From Sipunculus nudus (taxonomy: Eukaryota > Annelida > Sipuncula > Golfingiida > Sipunculidae), in the NCBI GenBank assembly GCA_026874595.1, contig CM049310.1, forward strand, positions 3,968,001 through 4,032,000: a stretch of DNA of 64,000 nucleotides, written 5' to 3'. Positions 1-12,870 of the stretch are shown here, piece after piece. A model generated the notes under the pieces. The model was given only the letters and a program-made list of their open reading frames with translations. It searched no databases and was not told where the DNA came from. Made by a program: the position numbers and the translations under genes. Each line of letters begins with the position of its first letter. Position 1 is the stretch's first letter.

Positions 1-1683
1 CACAGAAATGATTCTAGGGAAGTGCTTTCTGAAGTTTGTTCAAATGGTCTCTGTTCAGTGACTTTTGGCTTAGTTATGGGAAGCTGAATTTAGTCATATG
101 CCATAACAGCCCATTTTAGTTCAGTGGCTACAAAGATCTTCTTCTCAAAAACCACTGGGCCAATTTCTTAAATCTCACACAATACTTATCCTCAGATGTT
201 GATAATTCAAGTTTGTTCAAGTGGTTTTGGTTCAGTGCTTTTTGGCTGAGTTGCGGGAAGCTGAACTTAGCCAGTATGCTGTATCTTCCTATATGAGTTA
301 TTAACCTGCTAAACGTTTTTGACTGTTGCCACTGAAGCCAGTTTGTTAAATATTTTACAAGAATAATCCCTACAATAATTCTTATAATTATTGTCATTAA
401 TGGTTCCACATAAATGATTTTTGGCTGAATTATGGAGATTGAATTGAGTCATTTTACCATATATGTTAGCTGTGTGATGCTGTTACATCTAGCCTGGCAC
501 CAGTTTATCAGCATCTATTACATCATGCCACTAGACATTTAGATTTCAGGTTACCTTTGGTTAATATTGACAAGAAAGTTTTTTTTAAAAGCTTTTTCAA
601 AAAATAGATTAATAATTTAAATTATTCATCATACCAGGCAATGGGATATTCATGGACATTCAGCTCTCTGTGGCTATATAAATACAACTGTACATGGATT
701 ATAAATTATTGGTATCCCTACTTAACATAATTCAAGAATTTGCCATCAACGAGATATATCTGTATTTTAATTTTGCATTCAGTATGCATCTGTTATAATT
801 TTACATGTATTCCTGATTTTTTTTTTATAAAAAATCAGCTGTAAAGCATTTTGTATTGGGAAAATTATTTTCAAAGTTATTTCAAGTAGGGACCACTTTT
901 GTTTACAGATGGCAGCACTTGGTTTATCATCGGCAGATTGCCAGTGCCTTGATGTTGGCCATTAGCCAAGATGATTTCAGCTCTATAAATAGTTTTGGCA
1001 CAGTGCCTGGATTGGAAGAAGTGCAGCCAGGTATAGGTCAAGAGTTCACTCAGTGCAGTAGCTGCATTCCATTTATAGCTTTTGCAGACTACTCACTGCA
1101 TCAGATTTGGCACCAAAGTTTAGCCTGGATCTATTTATAGCTTTGGCAGACTGCCAACTGTGTCAGATTATGCAACAGGTCAAGAATTTTTTTTCAGTGC
1201 AGCCAAGTACAGGTCAAAAGTTCACTCAGTCTAGCCAGATGCAGGTCAAGAGTTTACTCAGTGCAGTAGCTTGAGGCAGCAATTTATCACAGTTCACTTG
1301 TAGGCAACTGCCTTACTTACCTAAGCCTCGTCAGCTCAGTGCATGAAACTCTGGGGAAGTTTGATGTATTGGCCTGATATTTTGACCTATCTATGAGTCT
1401 TTGATGGTATTCTCATAAAAGACAGGTACCTACATTGACTTTTGCAGTGTATGCGCCTGCTTATTTCTACAGAGGAATTTGATATATCCGCGTAAAATTG
1501 GGCATGTTTATACATATCGGGTAGCTTTACAGTGTACAAAGACTGGTGGCGCCACCTACAATAATTTTTGCACAGTGAATGGCCCTGCTTAATTCACAGG
1601 AGGGTTTGACATATCAGTCTGACATTGGGCATATGTATATATCTCTTCGTTGTATACAAGACTGGTGGTGCAAGCTACAATCA
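1..1683 (+). mobile_element. Family C element, 5' part (enters from left edge)
   Basis: Non-coding repeat body with no protein. It aligns by eye over hundreds of bases with 30220-31020 (same order of phrases, roughly 85% alike) and, further in, with 22700-23175 and 25508-25897. Its 5' terminus lies left of the window. It is interrupted at 1683/3093 by a family B element and resumes at 3093-3285, where the 3' end of the family is visible. Short open frames at 856-1140, 1579-1788 and 1650-2072 are chance frames in repeat DNA. Confidence 0.7.
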
Positions 1684-3092
1684 TTGTATACGCCAAAACA
1701 GAGTTTTGTGGATACTATGTTTTCAGTCGGACTCCGCTGCCGCTGCGACCGCCATTGCTGCATAGGTTTTTGGAGAACTCCTCCGTAACTACTCGGCAGA
1801 ATTTTTTTAAATTCAGAATTATGATCAGGTCACATGTGAACTGCTGCGCACTCATTTTTGGTTGGCCTCTGACCTTTCCTCTCTGCCCAGATTCCATTTG
1901 TGCATCTGTTTCCAAACATAAACCCACATATCTCGGGAACCGTTTGACTGATCAGGCTAAAAGTTTTGTACAAATGTACCCCTTGGATAGCTTTATAACA
2001 TACACTAAAAATGTTGGCGCCACCTGCAACAATTTTTGCACAGCGTCCATCTGTTCATCTGCCTTGGGATAAAATCACTCAGGATGTATACATCCTGGAC
2101 AGCTTTCTTGATTTTGTGACAGGTGGCACCTCCTACATTCACATTTAAGCTGCAGACACCCAAGCTCATATCTCGGGAACCGTTTGACCAGTTGGGCCAA
2201 AATTTGGCATGTGTATAGATCTCCCATAGCTCTTTATTATACGAAAAAAAGGTGAGGCCACCTGCAACCATTTTTGCACAGCGTCCATTTGTTCATCTGC
2301 CTTGGGATAAAATTACTCATTTATCGGCAGTGGTTTGACATATTAACCTGAAATTTTGCAGGTTTATACATCCTTGACAGCTTTCTTGATTTTATGACAG
2401 GTGGTGCCACCTACATTCACATTTACCCTGCAGACATCCAAGCTCATATCTCAGACACCATTTGACCGATTATAGATCTCACATAGCTCTTTATCATACG
2501 CAAAACTGATGGCGCCACATGCAACCATTTTTGCACAGTGTCCATCTGTTTGTTTGCAGTGGGATATAATTACGTATATCTTGGCAGTGGTTTGACATAT
2601 CTGCCTAAAATTTTGCAGGTTAATACATCTTGGATAGCTTTCTGGATTTTGTGGTAGGTGGCACCACCTACATTTATGTATACACTGCAGACATTCAGGC
2701 TTATATCTCAGGTTGGTTTGACATATCCCCCTAAAATTTTGCATGTGTATAGATCTCACATAGCATTTCATCATACGCAAAACTGGTGGCACCACCTGCA
2801 ACCATTTTTGCACAGCGTCCTTCTGTTTGTCTGCTGTGGGATAAAATCACTCATATACAAGTGGTTTGAATTATCTGCCTAAAATTTTGCGTGTGTATAC
2901 ATCCTGGACAGCTTTCTGGATTTTGTGGTAGGTGGCGCAACCAATATACACATTTCAGTTGCAGACATCCAGGCTATTATGCAACACACCTCACTCTATT
3001 TCCCCTTGCCACTCAATCAATGCCTCACTTCACCCTTCCTACTCTGATTTTGGCGGATACACGTAGCCGCTTGTTGACTACTCATATTCTAG
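1684..3092 (+). mobile_element. Family B Helentron-like element, complete copy
   Basis: The 5' end reads TTGTATACGCC. The 3' end has GGCGGATACA (3052-3061), a hairpin GTAGCCG/TGACTAC (3063-3081) and ends CTAG at 3089-3092, followed by Ts. The interior is built of degenerate tandem units of about 240-280 bp marked by 'tcatatctcgggaaccgtttgacc' type phrases near 1928, 2166, 2446 and 2702. There is no coding capacity. Its insertion point is confirmed by the uninterrupted paralogous site at 25741-25775. The architecture fits Helitron2/Helentron-derived non-autonomous elements (known families); the assignment is inference from termini. Confidence 0.7.
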
Positions 3093-3285
3093 TTTTTGTG
3101 TTGTGTCCACCCATGCCAGAATTTCAGCAGTGATGTTTGTTTAATTGTTTCTTGTTCTAAGTGTTTAGTACTTGCATTGTTCATATACATTTTACACATG
3201 TTCTTGAAAAGTAATGGTCCAGCATTGAAGCATTATACCTGGTGTAATCTCATTGCACAGGTTCGCATTAGGCCTGTAGGCCTTG
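3093..3285 (+). mobile_element. Family C element, 3' end
   Basis: Resumption of the family C copy after the nested B element; it matches 25755-25897. It ends with CACAGGTTCGC (3256-3266), the exact reverse complement of the family C 5' motif GCGAACCTGTG seen at 29125-29135. This is followed by a hairpin AGGCCT-gt-AGGCCT (3270-3283), then TTG and Ts. It is the only intact C 3' end recognised in the window. Confidence 0.65.
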
Positions 3286-4199
3286 TTTGTTGATATCTGA
3301 CCTTTCCTCTCTCTAGTGCGTCCATCTGTTTGTCTGTTTTGACACATTAACCCACATATCTTCGGACTCATTTGACCAATCAGGAAAAAATTTTGCACAA
3401 ATGTAGCCCTTGGATAGCTTTGTAACATACATAAAAAAATGGTGGCGCTACCTGCAACCATTTTTGCACAGTGTCCATCTCTTCATCTGCCTTGGGATAA
3501 AATACTCCTATCTCTGAAGTGAATGGACCTATCCATCTGAAATTTTGCATGTGTATTCTTCCTGGATAGCTTTCTTGATTTTGTCGCAGGTGGCACCACC
3601 TACTATCCTGTTCAGGCTGCAGACACCCAAGCTTATATCTCAGGACTGGTTTGACATATCCTCCTGAAATTTTGCATGTGTTTAGATCTCGCATAGCTAT
3701 TTATCATACATAAAACTTGTGGCGCCACATGTAACCATTAATGCACAGCGTCCCTCTGTTTGTCTGCTGTTGGATAAAATCACTCATATCTAGGCAGTGG
3801 TTTGACTTAGCTGCCTAAAATTTTGCATGTTTATACATCTTGGATAGCTTTCTGGATTTTGTGGCAGCTGGCACCATCTACATATATGTTTAAGCTGCAG
3901 ACATTCAGGCTTATATCTCAGGACTGGTTTGACATATCCCCCTGAAATTTTGCATGTGTATAGATCTCACATAGCTCTTAATCATAAATAAAATTTGTGG
4001 CCTAAAATATTGCATATGTATACAACTTGGACAGCTTTCTCGATTTTGTGGTCGGTGGGGCAACATACATACACATTTGGGCTGCAGACATCCATGCTAC
4101 TATGCAACACACCTCACTCTATTTCCCCATGCCACTCAATCCATGCCTCACTTCACCTGTCCCACATGTAGTCACTTGTCAATTACCTGTGTTCTGGTT
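3286..4199 (+). mobile_element. Family B element, 3' part of an outer copy
   Basis: From about 3290 the sequence matches the family B body at 1865-1980 and onward (tandem units with ggtggcgc boxes). It ends in a degenerate B 3' terminus at 4168-4199, where the hairpin GTAGTC/AATTAC is decayed and the CTAG is lost. The 5' half is not seen and presumably lies left of the window, because a C element is inserted into it. The more decayed terminus suggests this copy is older than 1684-3092. Confidence 0.55.
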
Positions 4200-4437
4200 A
4201 AATTTTATGCTCATTTGAATATTTTAACAGCATTTTATTTCAGTTAATAAGTAATTTTTATTATACTTTGGCTCATGTCCATTCTATAAATTACAGGGTT
4301 TCAGTTTAGCCGGAATGTTTCTTCTTAGCTTATGAAATGCTCATATATATATATATAAAGTAATAAGAATATTTTCCATTTGCTAAAATTTACAAAAATT
4401 CAGCTGAACAAAGTGACCCATGGGGCCCTTGTTTTAA
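4200..4437 (+). mobile_element. Family A element, 3' end fragment
   Basis: Matches the 3' portion of the complete family A copy ending at 25507 (phrases near 4273 and 25339: 'gctcatgtccatt', 'tttcagtttagc'). It ends CAGCTGAAC (4401-4409), GACCCATGGGGC hairpin region, CCTTG, then Ts. Position suggests that the B/C nest to its left was inserted into this A copy; that order is inference. Confidence 0.55.
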
Positions 4438-7400
4438 AATCCTGAGTAATACTGTGATGGTTGAGATTCTCACGAAAAGTAGGGGGATAAAACTCACTAG
4501 AAACATGTGAAGTCTTTGCACCATAAAAACCCAGTCACTGCTTCCAAGACCACTATAAAAACATCAGTAATGCTGGGGGGCCGAGTCTCTGATGGTTAGG
4601 CTTGAAGAAGTCGGCCTGTAGGTAATGATCCACATTTTGACTGATGGTGTGTTTTGACACACATTACTATAAATTGGTTTCCCACCCACCTTAAGTCAGG
4701 GATGTTTCCTGACCCAGACAGGTAAAGTTGCTCCTGTGTGTGACTTACTGTCAGCCAGACAGACCCTCAATCATAATCGGGTGTTGTTTTTATCTGCAAG
4801 TCTTCACGTATCTCTTTATCAGTGTATGCTGTGGTGTATTCCCAGTGTGTACCTATCAGACTTTTTTTTCTCATCATTGATGGCATCCTTTAGATTATAC
4901 CTGAGTACTACCTGGGCATTATAGTCTAATATCTACTTAGGATTTCAGTTTATGGTAATATAGTAATGAATTCTCATCTTATAAGCTGTTTTTCTGGTGC
5001 AAAATAAGGTGGTACTTGGTTCTGTGTTACCAATCAGTATCAGTGAGAGGTGGTATTTATTACTTTGTCTCAGAGGCTACATTTCTTGAAATCATGTCTT
5101 GAACTGAAACCATAATTCACCTTCCAACAATAAATCTTATATTTCTCTTCTGATAAAAAATGTAGTTTTAAAATTTCAAATCTTATTACATTTTAGTTTC
5201 AGATATGAATTTTATAACTTTTGCTTTCTCTATTGTGAGTGTAAAGTTAAAAATAAGAGGCTCTTAGTGTGACAACAGTGGACTGGAAAATCTAATGTTG
5301 ACATATATGTTTACATATTAGCCTGAAAAACAGAGAACTGGGTCTAGTCCCACATAAAGCATAGTTGCAGTTTCACCACATAAACCCATTTTTATTCATT
5401 GAATAAAGGCAAGACAACACATTTGTTTCCAAAATTTTCATGTCCTCCCTCAGCAAAATGGTTCAAGACAACTAAACTGGAATGTATCAGGGTATTTTGT
5501 ACCGAGTGGCACAAGTGACGGTGGATGGTACATGTGGTGCCCTCATGTGAGCTGTTATCAGTGAACCATTTATCTTACTTGTATATATAAGTCTTTAATT
5601 TAGTGATACTGTGAACCACCTGTGGACACTGGCAAGATGATATGAGCTAGTATGACTGGGGACATGTTGATATAAACACTGTATTTACAGCTTGGTTCAT
5701 TTTGTACCAAATCAACTGCTCATATGTGCAAATGCAATTCTGTATTGTTTCACTTTCAGTTTACACCTGCCCCCAGGAGGTTTTCACTTCCTTGGCGGAG
5801 TTTTAGTATCTGTTAACATGCTCTGTTGGCTGACAGTTTTACTTTTTTTTCCTTTGCAAAATCAAATTACAGAGTTTGTTCCATTTGCAGATTGTTCCAT
5901 TTAGCAAATTCTCAATTAATTCCTCATCTTGTGTTGTGAAGTAGTGGTAAAGTTTATGTATTGTTAAGTGTCACCGTGACACATATTAAACTTCAAATCA
6001 CCTGCAGTATATCTGGGACCGCAGATAAGGTTAAATCTAGTGATAATTGGTTAAACTTAATGGTTCAATTACATACTCTACTCTCTGTGAATGTATTAAA
6101 TGTTATCCAAAAATATAAAACTTGATATTTTCACATGTCTTTTGTACAGCTGCCTCTGCAACTTTGATGTGGTTCATATAAATAACCTTCATTGTGGCAT
6201 AAGTTATGCCTGATGTACATGTATATGTGTATGTAAATTTGGGAATACACAAACCATATATAAGGTCAAACACTGCCTGAAGCCTTGGCATTCAACGTGA
6301 AAGCGAGTCAATGGATAGTGTATAGCTGCTGATGTTTAGGTGTTTTGACACCATCTACTGAATCATATAAAAGGGTATACTGGTATCAGTGCTGAAGGGG
6401 CAGAAGTTGTTACACAGACACTTTATCAAGGGGTGGATCTTACTTGTTAGAAAGTGGGATAGGGGTTGGTTTAAGAAATTACTATTGAAAGTTATTGACA
6501 TATAAAAAAAATTACATGAATGCATGTTTGTGTTGTATTATTGACAATAATTTAAACCAAATCAAGGAAGTCCAAGTCCACCACTCCCACAATAATCTCT
6601 TGTCCATTAAGTACTGAGATGTGGTACTGCCTGTGCCTTGTACTGGAGCAGAGCATTAGCTTACCTGTACTAGGAATTGTACTACCTGTATACAGGTGAT
6701 CAACAAGCGTTGTGAACAGGTGCAGCCAGTCAAATCAGCAATACATAACAGCTCTGCTGCACGGTCCAGCAGTCAGAGCACTGTGCTGTCAGGAAAATCA
6801 TAAGGTACTGCACTCCCTGAGTCAGTAAACGTGACGTACTGTGGTCACGGGTTGTTTAGAACAAGTTTTTACCTAGGATTTGTAAGTGACCTTAACCTCT
6901 GATAAAAAGTTAATTGATGCCAATTTCAACTTGTTCAGATGGCTGTCATGGTACCAAAAATATCCAGGAATTCAACAGTCATCTGCTAGGACCTGCCAGT
7001 TCCTGGAATTTTTCATTTTGATTTGCTAGAAACTGTCATACTTTATTATATCATATGTCTGGCTGTAATATCAGTTTGTATGTAATAGATCAAAGATTTA
7101 AATATTTGGCAGGATTCAGCTTAATGGTTGTGGCATTTAGCTTGGGAGATTGGAACCTCTCCAGTGCCTAAAAGACAAATGATGAAAGCTCAAGAGAACT
7201 TGGGAGATTTTCTGTAATGTTTTAACGACAGGTTACGGCTTCAAATCATTCTTTATTGTATTGCTAGCATCCTCCTCTTGGCTGAAGTCACTGCAGCCTA
7301 AAGTTTCATTCAAGACTTCACTGTAGTGCAGAATCGCTGAATCTCTCAAGTCAAGGCTCTAGCTACTGGTTAAGTAGAGATGGTATATATCAGTATATTC

Positions 7401-7925
7401 TTTTTCATTGGACAGCTTTGGCTTACCATAATAACATAAGCTTTCACTGCCCAACACACATTGTTCATTTTATGCCCAGACAGCATAAAATATGGAGGTT
7501 TTGTTTGTATTGCAATAGAGGTTGCATATATTTCATCACCAAGGTAAGCAGCTCATCTGCAGAAATTTGACCCCTGCATGAGGCTTTTGCAAGAAAGGAA
7601 TCTTTATACCTTGGCATGTGAGTAAAAAAGGCAGATAATGTAAGTTTGTAAACGTAAACTGCTACTAAACCTTGACCCTTGAGATGAATCCTTTGTAAAC
7701 CATAGTAATTTTGATGGGTCTGGGTAAAAGCCTTATGTGATTGGGTGGTTTTCTGGTCAACAAATATGCATCCGATAAAAAAACTTTATAGTACTTTTGT
7801 TACAGCTTGAAAAAAATGATTCAACAGTTTGTTATTTGCAGCTCTCTTGTCAAATACCACATGGCCCAGCACAGTTCCACTGGTTAGACATACAAAAAAT
7901 GTATTTAAGGCCAAAAAAAATTAAA
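4438..7925. other. Unique non-coding stretch, 5' flank or intron
   Basis: No exon with a recognisable protein match, no long tandem array and no intact element was found. The region is AT-rich with stop-dense frames. A possible decayed tRNA-like segment (A-box-like and B-box-like phrases) lies around 7105-7240, too weak to call. The stretch could belong to the upstream intron of the CAP gene or to intergenic DNA. Confidence 0.4.
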
Positions 7926-8231
7926 GGTATGGTTCTCAGGCACCCCCCGCATCAATTTTAATCCCCCGCATCTAAAATTTTTTATTTTGATTTTCAATAG
8001 AAACATATCAATTTTGAGCTTCAGCCGCTCGGACATATCTTTCAAGAAGATAAAATCATACAGTTTCCTTTATAATGTGGTGCTTTTACTTATTTAGACA
8101 AATAAATATGATATTATCATGCTTTTCCCTTATAATTTGACATTTTTATCGAAACATACCAAAAAAAAAATAAACTTAAAAAAACGCCCGCCCGCATTGA
8201 TTTCTGGAAAAAAGTGCCTGAGAACCATACC
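7926..8231. mobile_element. MITE with perfect 18-bp terminal inverted repeats
   Basis: GGTATGGTTCTCAGGCAC at 7926-7943 is repeated as its exact reverse complement at 8214-8231, bounding a 306-bp AT-rich non-coding segment. C-rich CCCCCGCATC-type blocks follow the left TIR and mirror CCCGCATTGATT near the right TIR, so the inverted similarity extends beyond 18 bp. The target-site duplication is not obvious. A family A element begins only a few bases to the right. Confidence 0.75.
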
Positions 8232-8235
8232 CATA

Positions 8236-10917
8236 TTTAGCTCAGCTGACTATAAGTCATCTGAGCTATAGTCGTGGTCCATTGTCCGTCGTCCGTCCGG
8301 ATGTCCGTACGTCCGTCCGTCCGTCTGTCTGTCTGTCCGTCTGTCCTGATGTCCGTCCGTAAGACTGGCACGTTTCGACGCCATTAGACCTACGAATCTG
8401 AAATTTGCCATACAGTTAGATGTCCCCAAAATCTCCTACCATGCCGAAAATTGGGTCAATAGGACTTCGTTCCTTCGAGATATTAAGGAAAAACCTCAAT
8501 TTTTTTATTAGAAATCTAATTTCACATTTCAGGACTGCCTAATATCAAAACCACTCATCTGGTTTTCTTCATATTTACTATAAATATTCCTCTATATAGT
8601 TCATATGTACATGCCAGAAATTAAGTCAGTAATATTAAATTTAAAAAAGTCATGGGCCCAAACATAATGGACTTTGTAAAAAAATCAGGAAAGATATTTG
8701 GTCACTTAAGACCAAAAGTGTTAAAGGTAGGGACTTTTTTTCAGTAATACAACTTTAATTGATCAAAATTTAATTGTATACCAAAAATTAGATCAAAATC
8801 TGTTTAATTTTATTTAAATATTGGCAAAAATATAAAATTTGTACCTTAAATTTTGCCCAAGTTTGACTATGGCATGTTTTTTTCCTGTAAGTGCTGTGGA
8901 TTTAATTTTCACAGCATGTTTTTGTTAGCATTTTGTCTGTTAACACCAAAAATTTGAAACCAGTTGATCAAAAACTGTAGATTTTATTCAAGTTTTCAAG
9001 CACCATGTTGCATCAAGTTTACATCAAGCTAGTGTTATGCAGTTTGCTAAAGCTCAGCTCCCCAGCTCTAAGTTCCTTAAATTTAGCATACAGTTAGATG
9101 TCTCCAAAATCCCCTACCATGCCAAGAATTTGATCACTAGGACTTAATTCCTTCGAAATATTAATGAAAAACTTCATTTTTCCATTAAAAACCCATTGTT
9201 ACACTCTAAGATTGCCTAATATCAAAACCACTGATCTGACTTTGATCATATATAATATACATATTTTTCTATGCATTCACTATGCACATGCCAGAAATGA
9301 TGTCAGTATTGCGTAATTGTTTTAAGTTATGGGCCAAAACATAATGCACTTTTTAAAAAATCAAGAAATATTTACTCCCTTAACAAGAGGATTGCTGAAG
9401 CTAGAGATTTTTTTGTCAGGGATGTATCATTATTTAATCAAGATTCAGTTGAATACAAAAATTAGTTCTGAATTTTTCAAATTTTATAAGTTATTAGTAT
9501 AAATATAAAATTAGTACCTTAAATTTTGCCACACTTTGACCATGGCACGTTTGTTTCCTGAGAGCACTGTTGATATAATTTTCATATCATGCACACATAA
9601 GGATTTCATCTTTGTAGTTTAGAAAAGCTGAAAGAAATTGGCCAAATATTGTAGCTTTTATTAATGTTTTCATAAGACCATGTCAGACCCAGGCTTAATC
9701 CAGCCCCTCTTCAGTCACCTGTATGTTGACCTTGTTGACCTTTCATCAGATTATGCATGCTTGAGTGAAGCATACACTGGGGCAGCCAGGCAGCTAATGC
9801 CCAGCCACAGTTGATCCAGGTTTCCAACCCAACTCATCTAGTAGTTGTTTTGAAAAACAACATAACAATAAACAATAAATTAATAATTTTGTGGTTTTTT
9901 TTATAACAAATTAAAGAAAAATTAATAGAAAAGGAATTTGTTAGTTGATAAGTAACAGAAAATTAACTTGCAGTTACTGATGATGTAGGAATCTTGTATG
10001 GATGGATAGAATGTCAATGTCAATGTTATTCCAAATAACACCATGCAGTCACCTATGGTTTTTTTCAGTTCAATTTTAATGATAAAAAAATAAATCATAT
10101 TATTCATTACTAATCATCAGGGATCATATGAAGGAAATTAATGATAGACAAAGATGCAGTTAATAATATTAATCTAGATTCCTACTGTGTCTAGTGTGTA
10201 GATTGATGTGAAAGTAGTCCAAAGTGAATATATTACATTTATTTTTTTAATATAAATAAAAGCCATAAAACCAGGTACTTATGATCATTATTTAAATTTG
10301 TGAATTTTGTATAATCTGGATTCTCAACATCTTTGTTTGGCTAAAACTGAATAAATACTAGACATGGTGCGAATGCTTTGCAAATGTATTTGAATATGAA
10401 TATGAATATGTACTGCATTAAAAAATTTTATTGCATAAGAATGGGAATTCAGGTAAAAATGAAGTATTTGAATACCAGTGCAGATACTTTCAAAATGTAT
10501 TCATGAATGCATTCATGAATATATTCTAAAATATTATTTCAATAATCATTTCAGTTATATTTTATTTTTAAAAAATCATATGATTTTCTTATTTAAAAAA
10601 AAAATTATATTGACACAATATTTGTTATTAAATTTTAATAAATAGTTAAACTCTTTTATTATATGTGCTGCTTATAAGTTATATGGCCAAGTCAAAATCT
10701 GTGTGACAGTAGCACTCCATTTGTTAATAAAATAAATGAAATCAATCCTCTCCCCTGTCTCCAAAGATAATATCAAAATCATACATAAGCTAAACACCAA
10801 CAACTCATAATAAAGCTTATATTTATTACCACACAAAACAAGCATGTGCCTCTTTCCCAAATCATATTTTTATCATATATAACAGCTGAGCGCCGTGACC
10901 CATGGGTCCCTTGTTTA
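8236..10917 (+). mobile_element. Family A Helentron-like element, complete copy A1
   Basis: Starts TTT-AGCTCAGCTG (motif 8239-8248) in a 29-nt stem-loop (8239-8267), followed by a GTCC/GTCT-rich block (8284-8350). It ends CAGCTGAGC (10883-10891), the exact reverse complement of GCTCAGCTG, then palindrome GACCCATGGGTC, CCTTG and Ts. It contains two diverged direct copies of a roughly 680-bp module (anchor phrase at 8413 and 9091). No coding capacity. The last 2 kb closely match 37863-39957. Family-level assignment to Helitron2/Helentron derivatives is by termini only. Confidence 0.7.
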
Positions 10918-11595
10918 TTTTGCCTAAATAAATCCATTTTTACATACAGTGACGTTTTCTCAAAGTCTGCATAGCTTAAAAAAATATGACTTTGGTTATT
11001 GAAGGTTTTGTTATCAAGACTACAGGCTTCAGTTTTGTTATTTAATTTCACTTGGTTAAGTTTTTATAACAATCTTAAACGAGATCACCATGACTTCATT
11101 TGTTCGAGCCACAGGTTAGTAAGTGTGATAACTGGTGTAGTGAGTGAGAAGCTGACCTTTTGAATATTGAGAACATGAACTTTTTGACCAGCAGAGGTAA
11201 GGATGTAGGAGGGCACCATCTTGGATCAGGTGTAGCTGTCTTAGTGAGAAGGGTGTGTTATGATTGCTGGCCAATGGTACAGCTGCCACTGACCAGCACT
11301 GTACAGGTGTAGCAGCAATTGCAGGGATGTTTCCACCTGCTGTCCATGTAGGCTGGCAGCGCTGTTTGACAGCTCTTGGTAGTCGTGAGGAGTTTAGACG
11401 AAACAAAACCCCTCTTCAGGATATGTTCTTCTTCCTTTTCGGCACGAGGACTGTTTGTTCCGCCTCTGTACTTTGTTCATGTTCAGTGCTATCAGAAGCT
11501 ACATTTTGTAACATTGACCATGCATAGTCTTTGGCTACTCAAAAGCAGAATAGTCCACCTTTACAGTAGTTTTGGTCTCACAGTAACTTGTGTGA
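10918..11595. other. Unique non-coding stretch
   Basis: Moderately GC-richer DNA around 11230-11480 with two overlapping short open frames but no recognisable domain, signal peptide or splice-bounded exon. No function is assigned. Confidence 0.35.
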
Positions 11596-11785
11596 AGCAA
11601 AGTGGTCTCTCCCTCAATAACAATGTGAGCAAAGTGGTCTCTCCCTCAATAACAATGTGAGCAAAGTGGTCTCTCCCTCAATAACAATGTGAGAAAAGTG
11701 GTCTCTCCCTCAATAACAATGTGAGCAAAGTGGTCTCTCCCTCAATAACAATGTGAGCAAAGTGGTCTCTCCCTCAATAACAATG
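11596..11785. repeat. 32-bp minisatellite, about 6 copies
   Basis: Near-identical 32-bp units begin at 11596, 11628, 11660, 11692, 11724 and 11756 (unit opens AGCAAAGTGGTCTCTCCCTC). Only isolated substitutions separate the units (for example gagaaaag for gagcaaag), indicating recent expansion. Confidence 0.95.
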
Positions 11786-12779
11786 GCTTTTAGAAAGCAA
11801 AATTTACCCTTCATAAAAGTGGTTTTCTCAGAGCAAAACGCTTTTTCATCTTAACAATGGCTTTATAATGTAACATTGTGACTCTACTGTAGGTTTACAT
11901 AATCAAAATTTCCATGAAAATAATGCACATTAAAGAGAGATTTAGTAGTTATTAAGTCATATTGCAGTGGTTATTTAGAAAACATCCCATTCCCCCCAAA
12001 AATGGTCTAATTACTGTATTTGCTAGTGGTCATGAAATAAGAAAAAGGAAAAATTTTAAAGTCATTCTGTGATAAATACAATTAAGATTTTCTCTGGTAT
12101 ATTAATAACCATAGTGCTAAGTTTTGTAGGTATTGAATTACTCCTGTGCAAGGGAAAGCTTCAATGTATGAGGTCTCATGTTATCATGTCGTGTTTATGT
12201 GATATATGGTTTTGTAAATATATAAAATAGAAATGAGTAAGATCTGTGAATCAATGGTTAATTTCACCAGGATTCAGTGTCATCTTATGGCTATGATTTT
12301 TCAGGGGTATCTGTTCATGTGTAATACAAATAATGCTTTTTTCAGGTCATTAAGTTTCAAGTGACAATAGTATTTTTTTTATTCATATTATCTCAGATTT
12401 TTCTTGTCTGTCAACTTGGGCATTAGATTTTTTTGTTTTTTGTTTGTGTGTCTGTTAAATATATATGTAAAATAATAGATTTTGAAGATGTTGTGTTCAG
12501 ATGTTTGTAGAGAGGCAAAGTGAGTTTATTAAATTTTAGAATGTTTTTAGATTTAGATGCAGCATTTATATCATGTATTTTGTTGTATTTTGCTCAGTCT
12601 ACTTTTTTGTGTACAATACCCTTCATAAATTTAGTAACTGAAGTTGGCCTTGATTAAGGGGAATTAGATGATGATTAAGTTTTCATTGTGAACTTGATTA
12701 AAAAAAAACTACCATTATGGTCCACAGCAGAGTTATGCACTGTCCATGTGCTCTCCTTGTCCCAAACTTTGTATGCAGA
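11786..12779. other. Unique AT-rich non-coding stretch
   Basis: Stop-dense in all frames, with short T-rich and A-rich tracts; nothing recognisable. Confidence 0.4.
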
Positions 12780-12870
12780 AGCAGATTGGGGGGGGGGGGG
12801 GGTCTGGACATTTTGCTTTTGCCTTCCCCCCCCCCCCCCCCCCCCTTTTCCTAAATCCTGGATCTGCCCC
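12780..12870. repeat. G15 ... C20 inverted homopolymer repeat
   Basis: A run of 15 G (12788-12802) and a run of 20 C (12826-12845) face each other across 23 bases. The flanks (gcagatt / ggatctgcccc) are weakly inverted too. This resembles the core of a common invertebrate repeat bearing 'ggatcc-agga-ttt...ggggg' phrases. The long minus-strand frame across it (12675-13178) is produced by the homopolymers reading as Gly and Pro. Confidence 0.7.
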
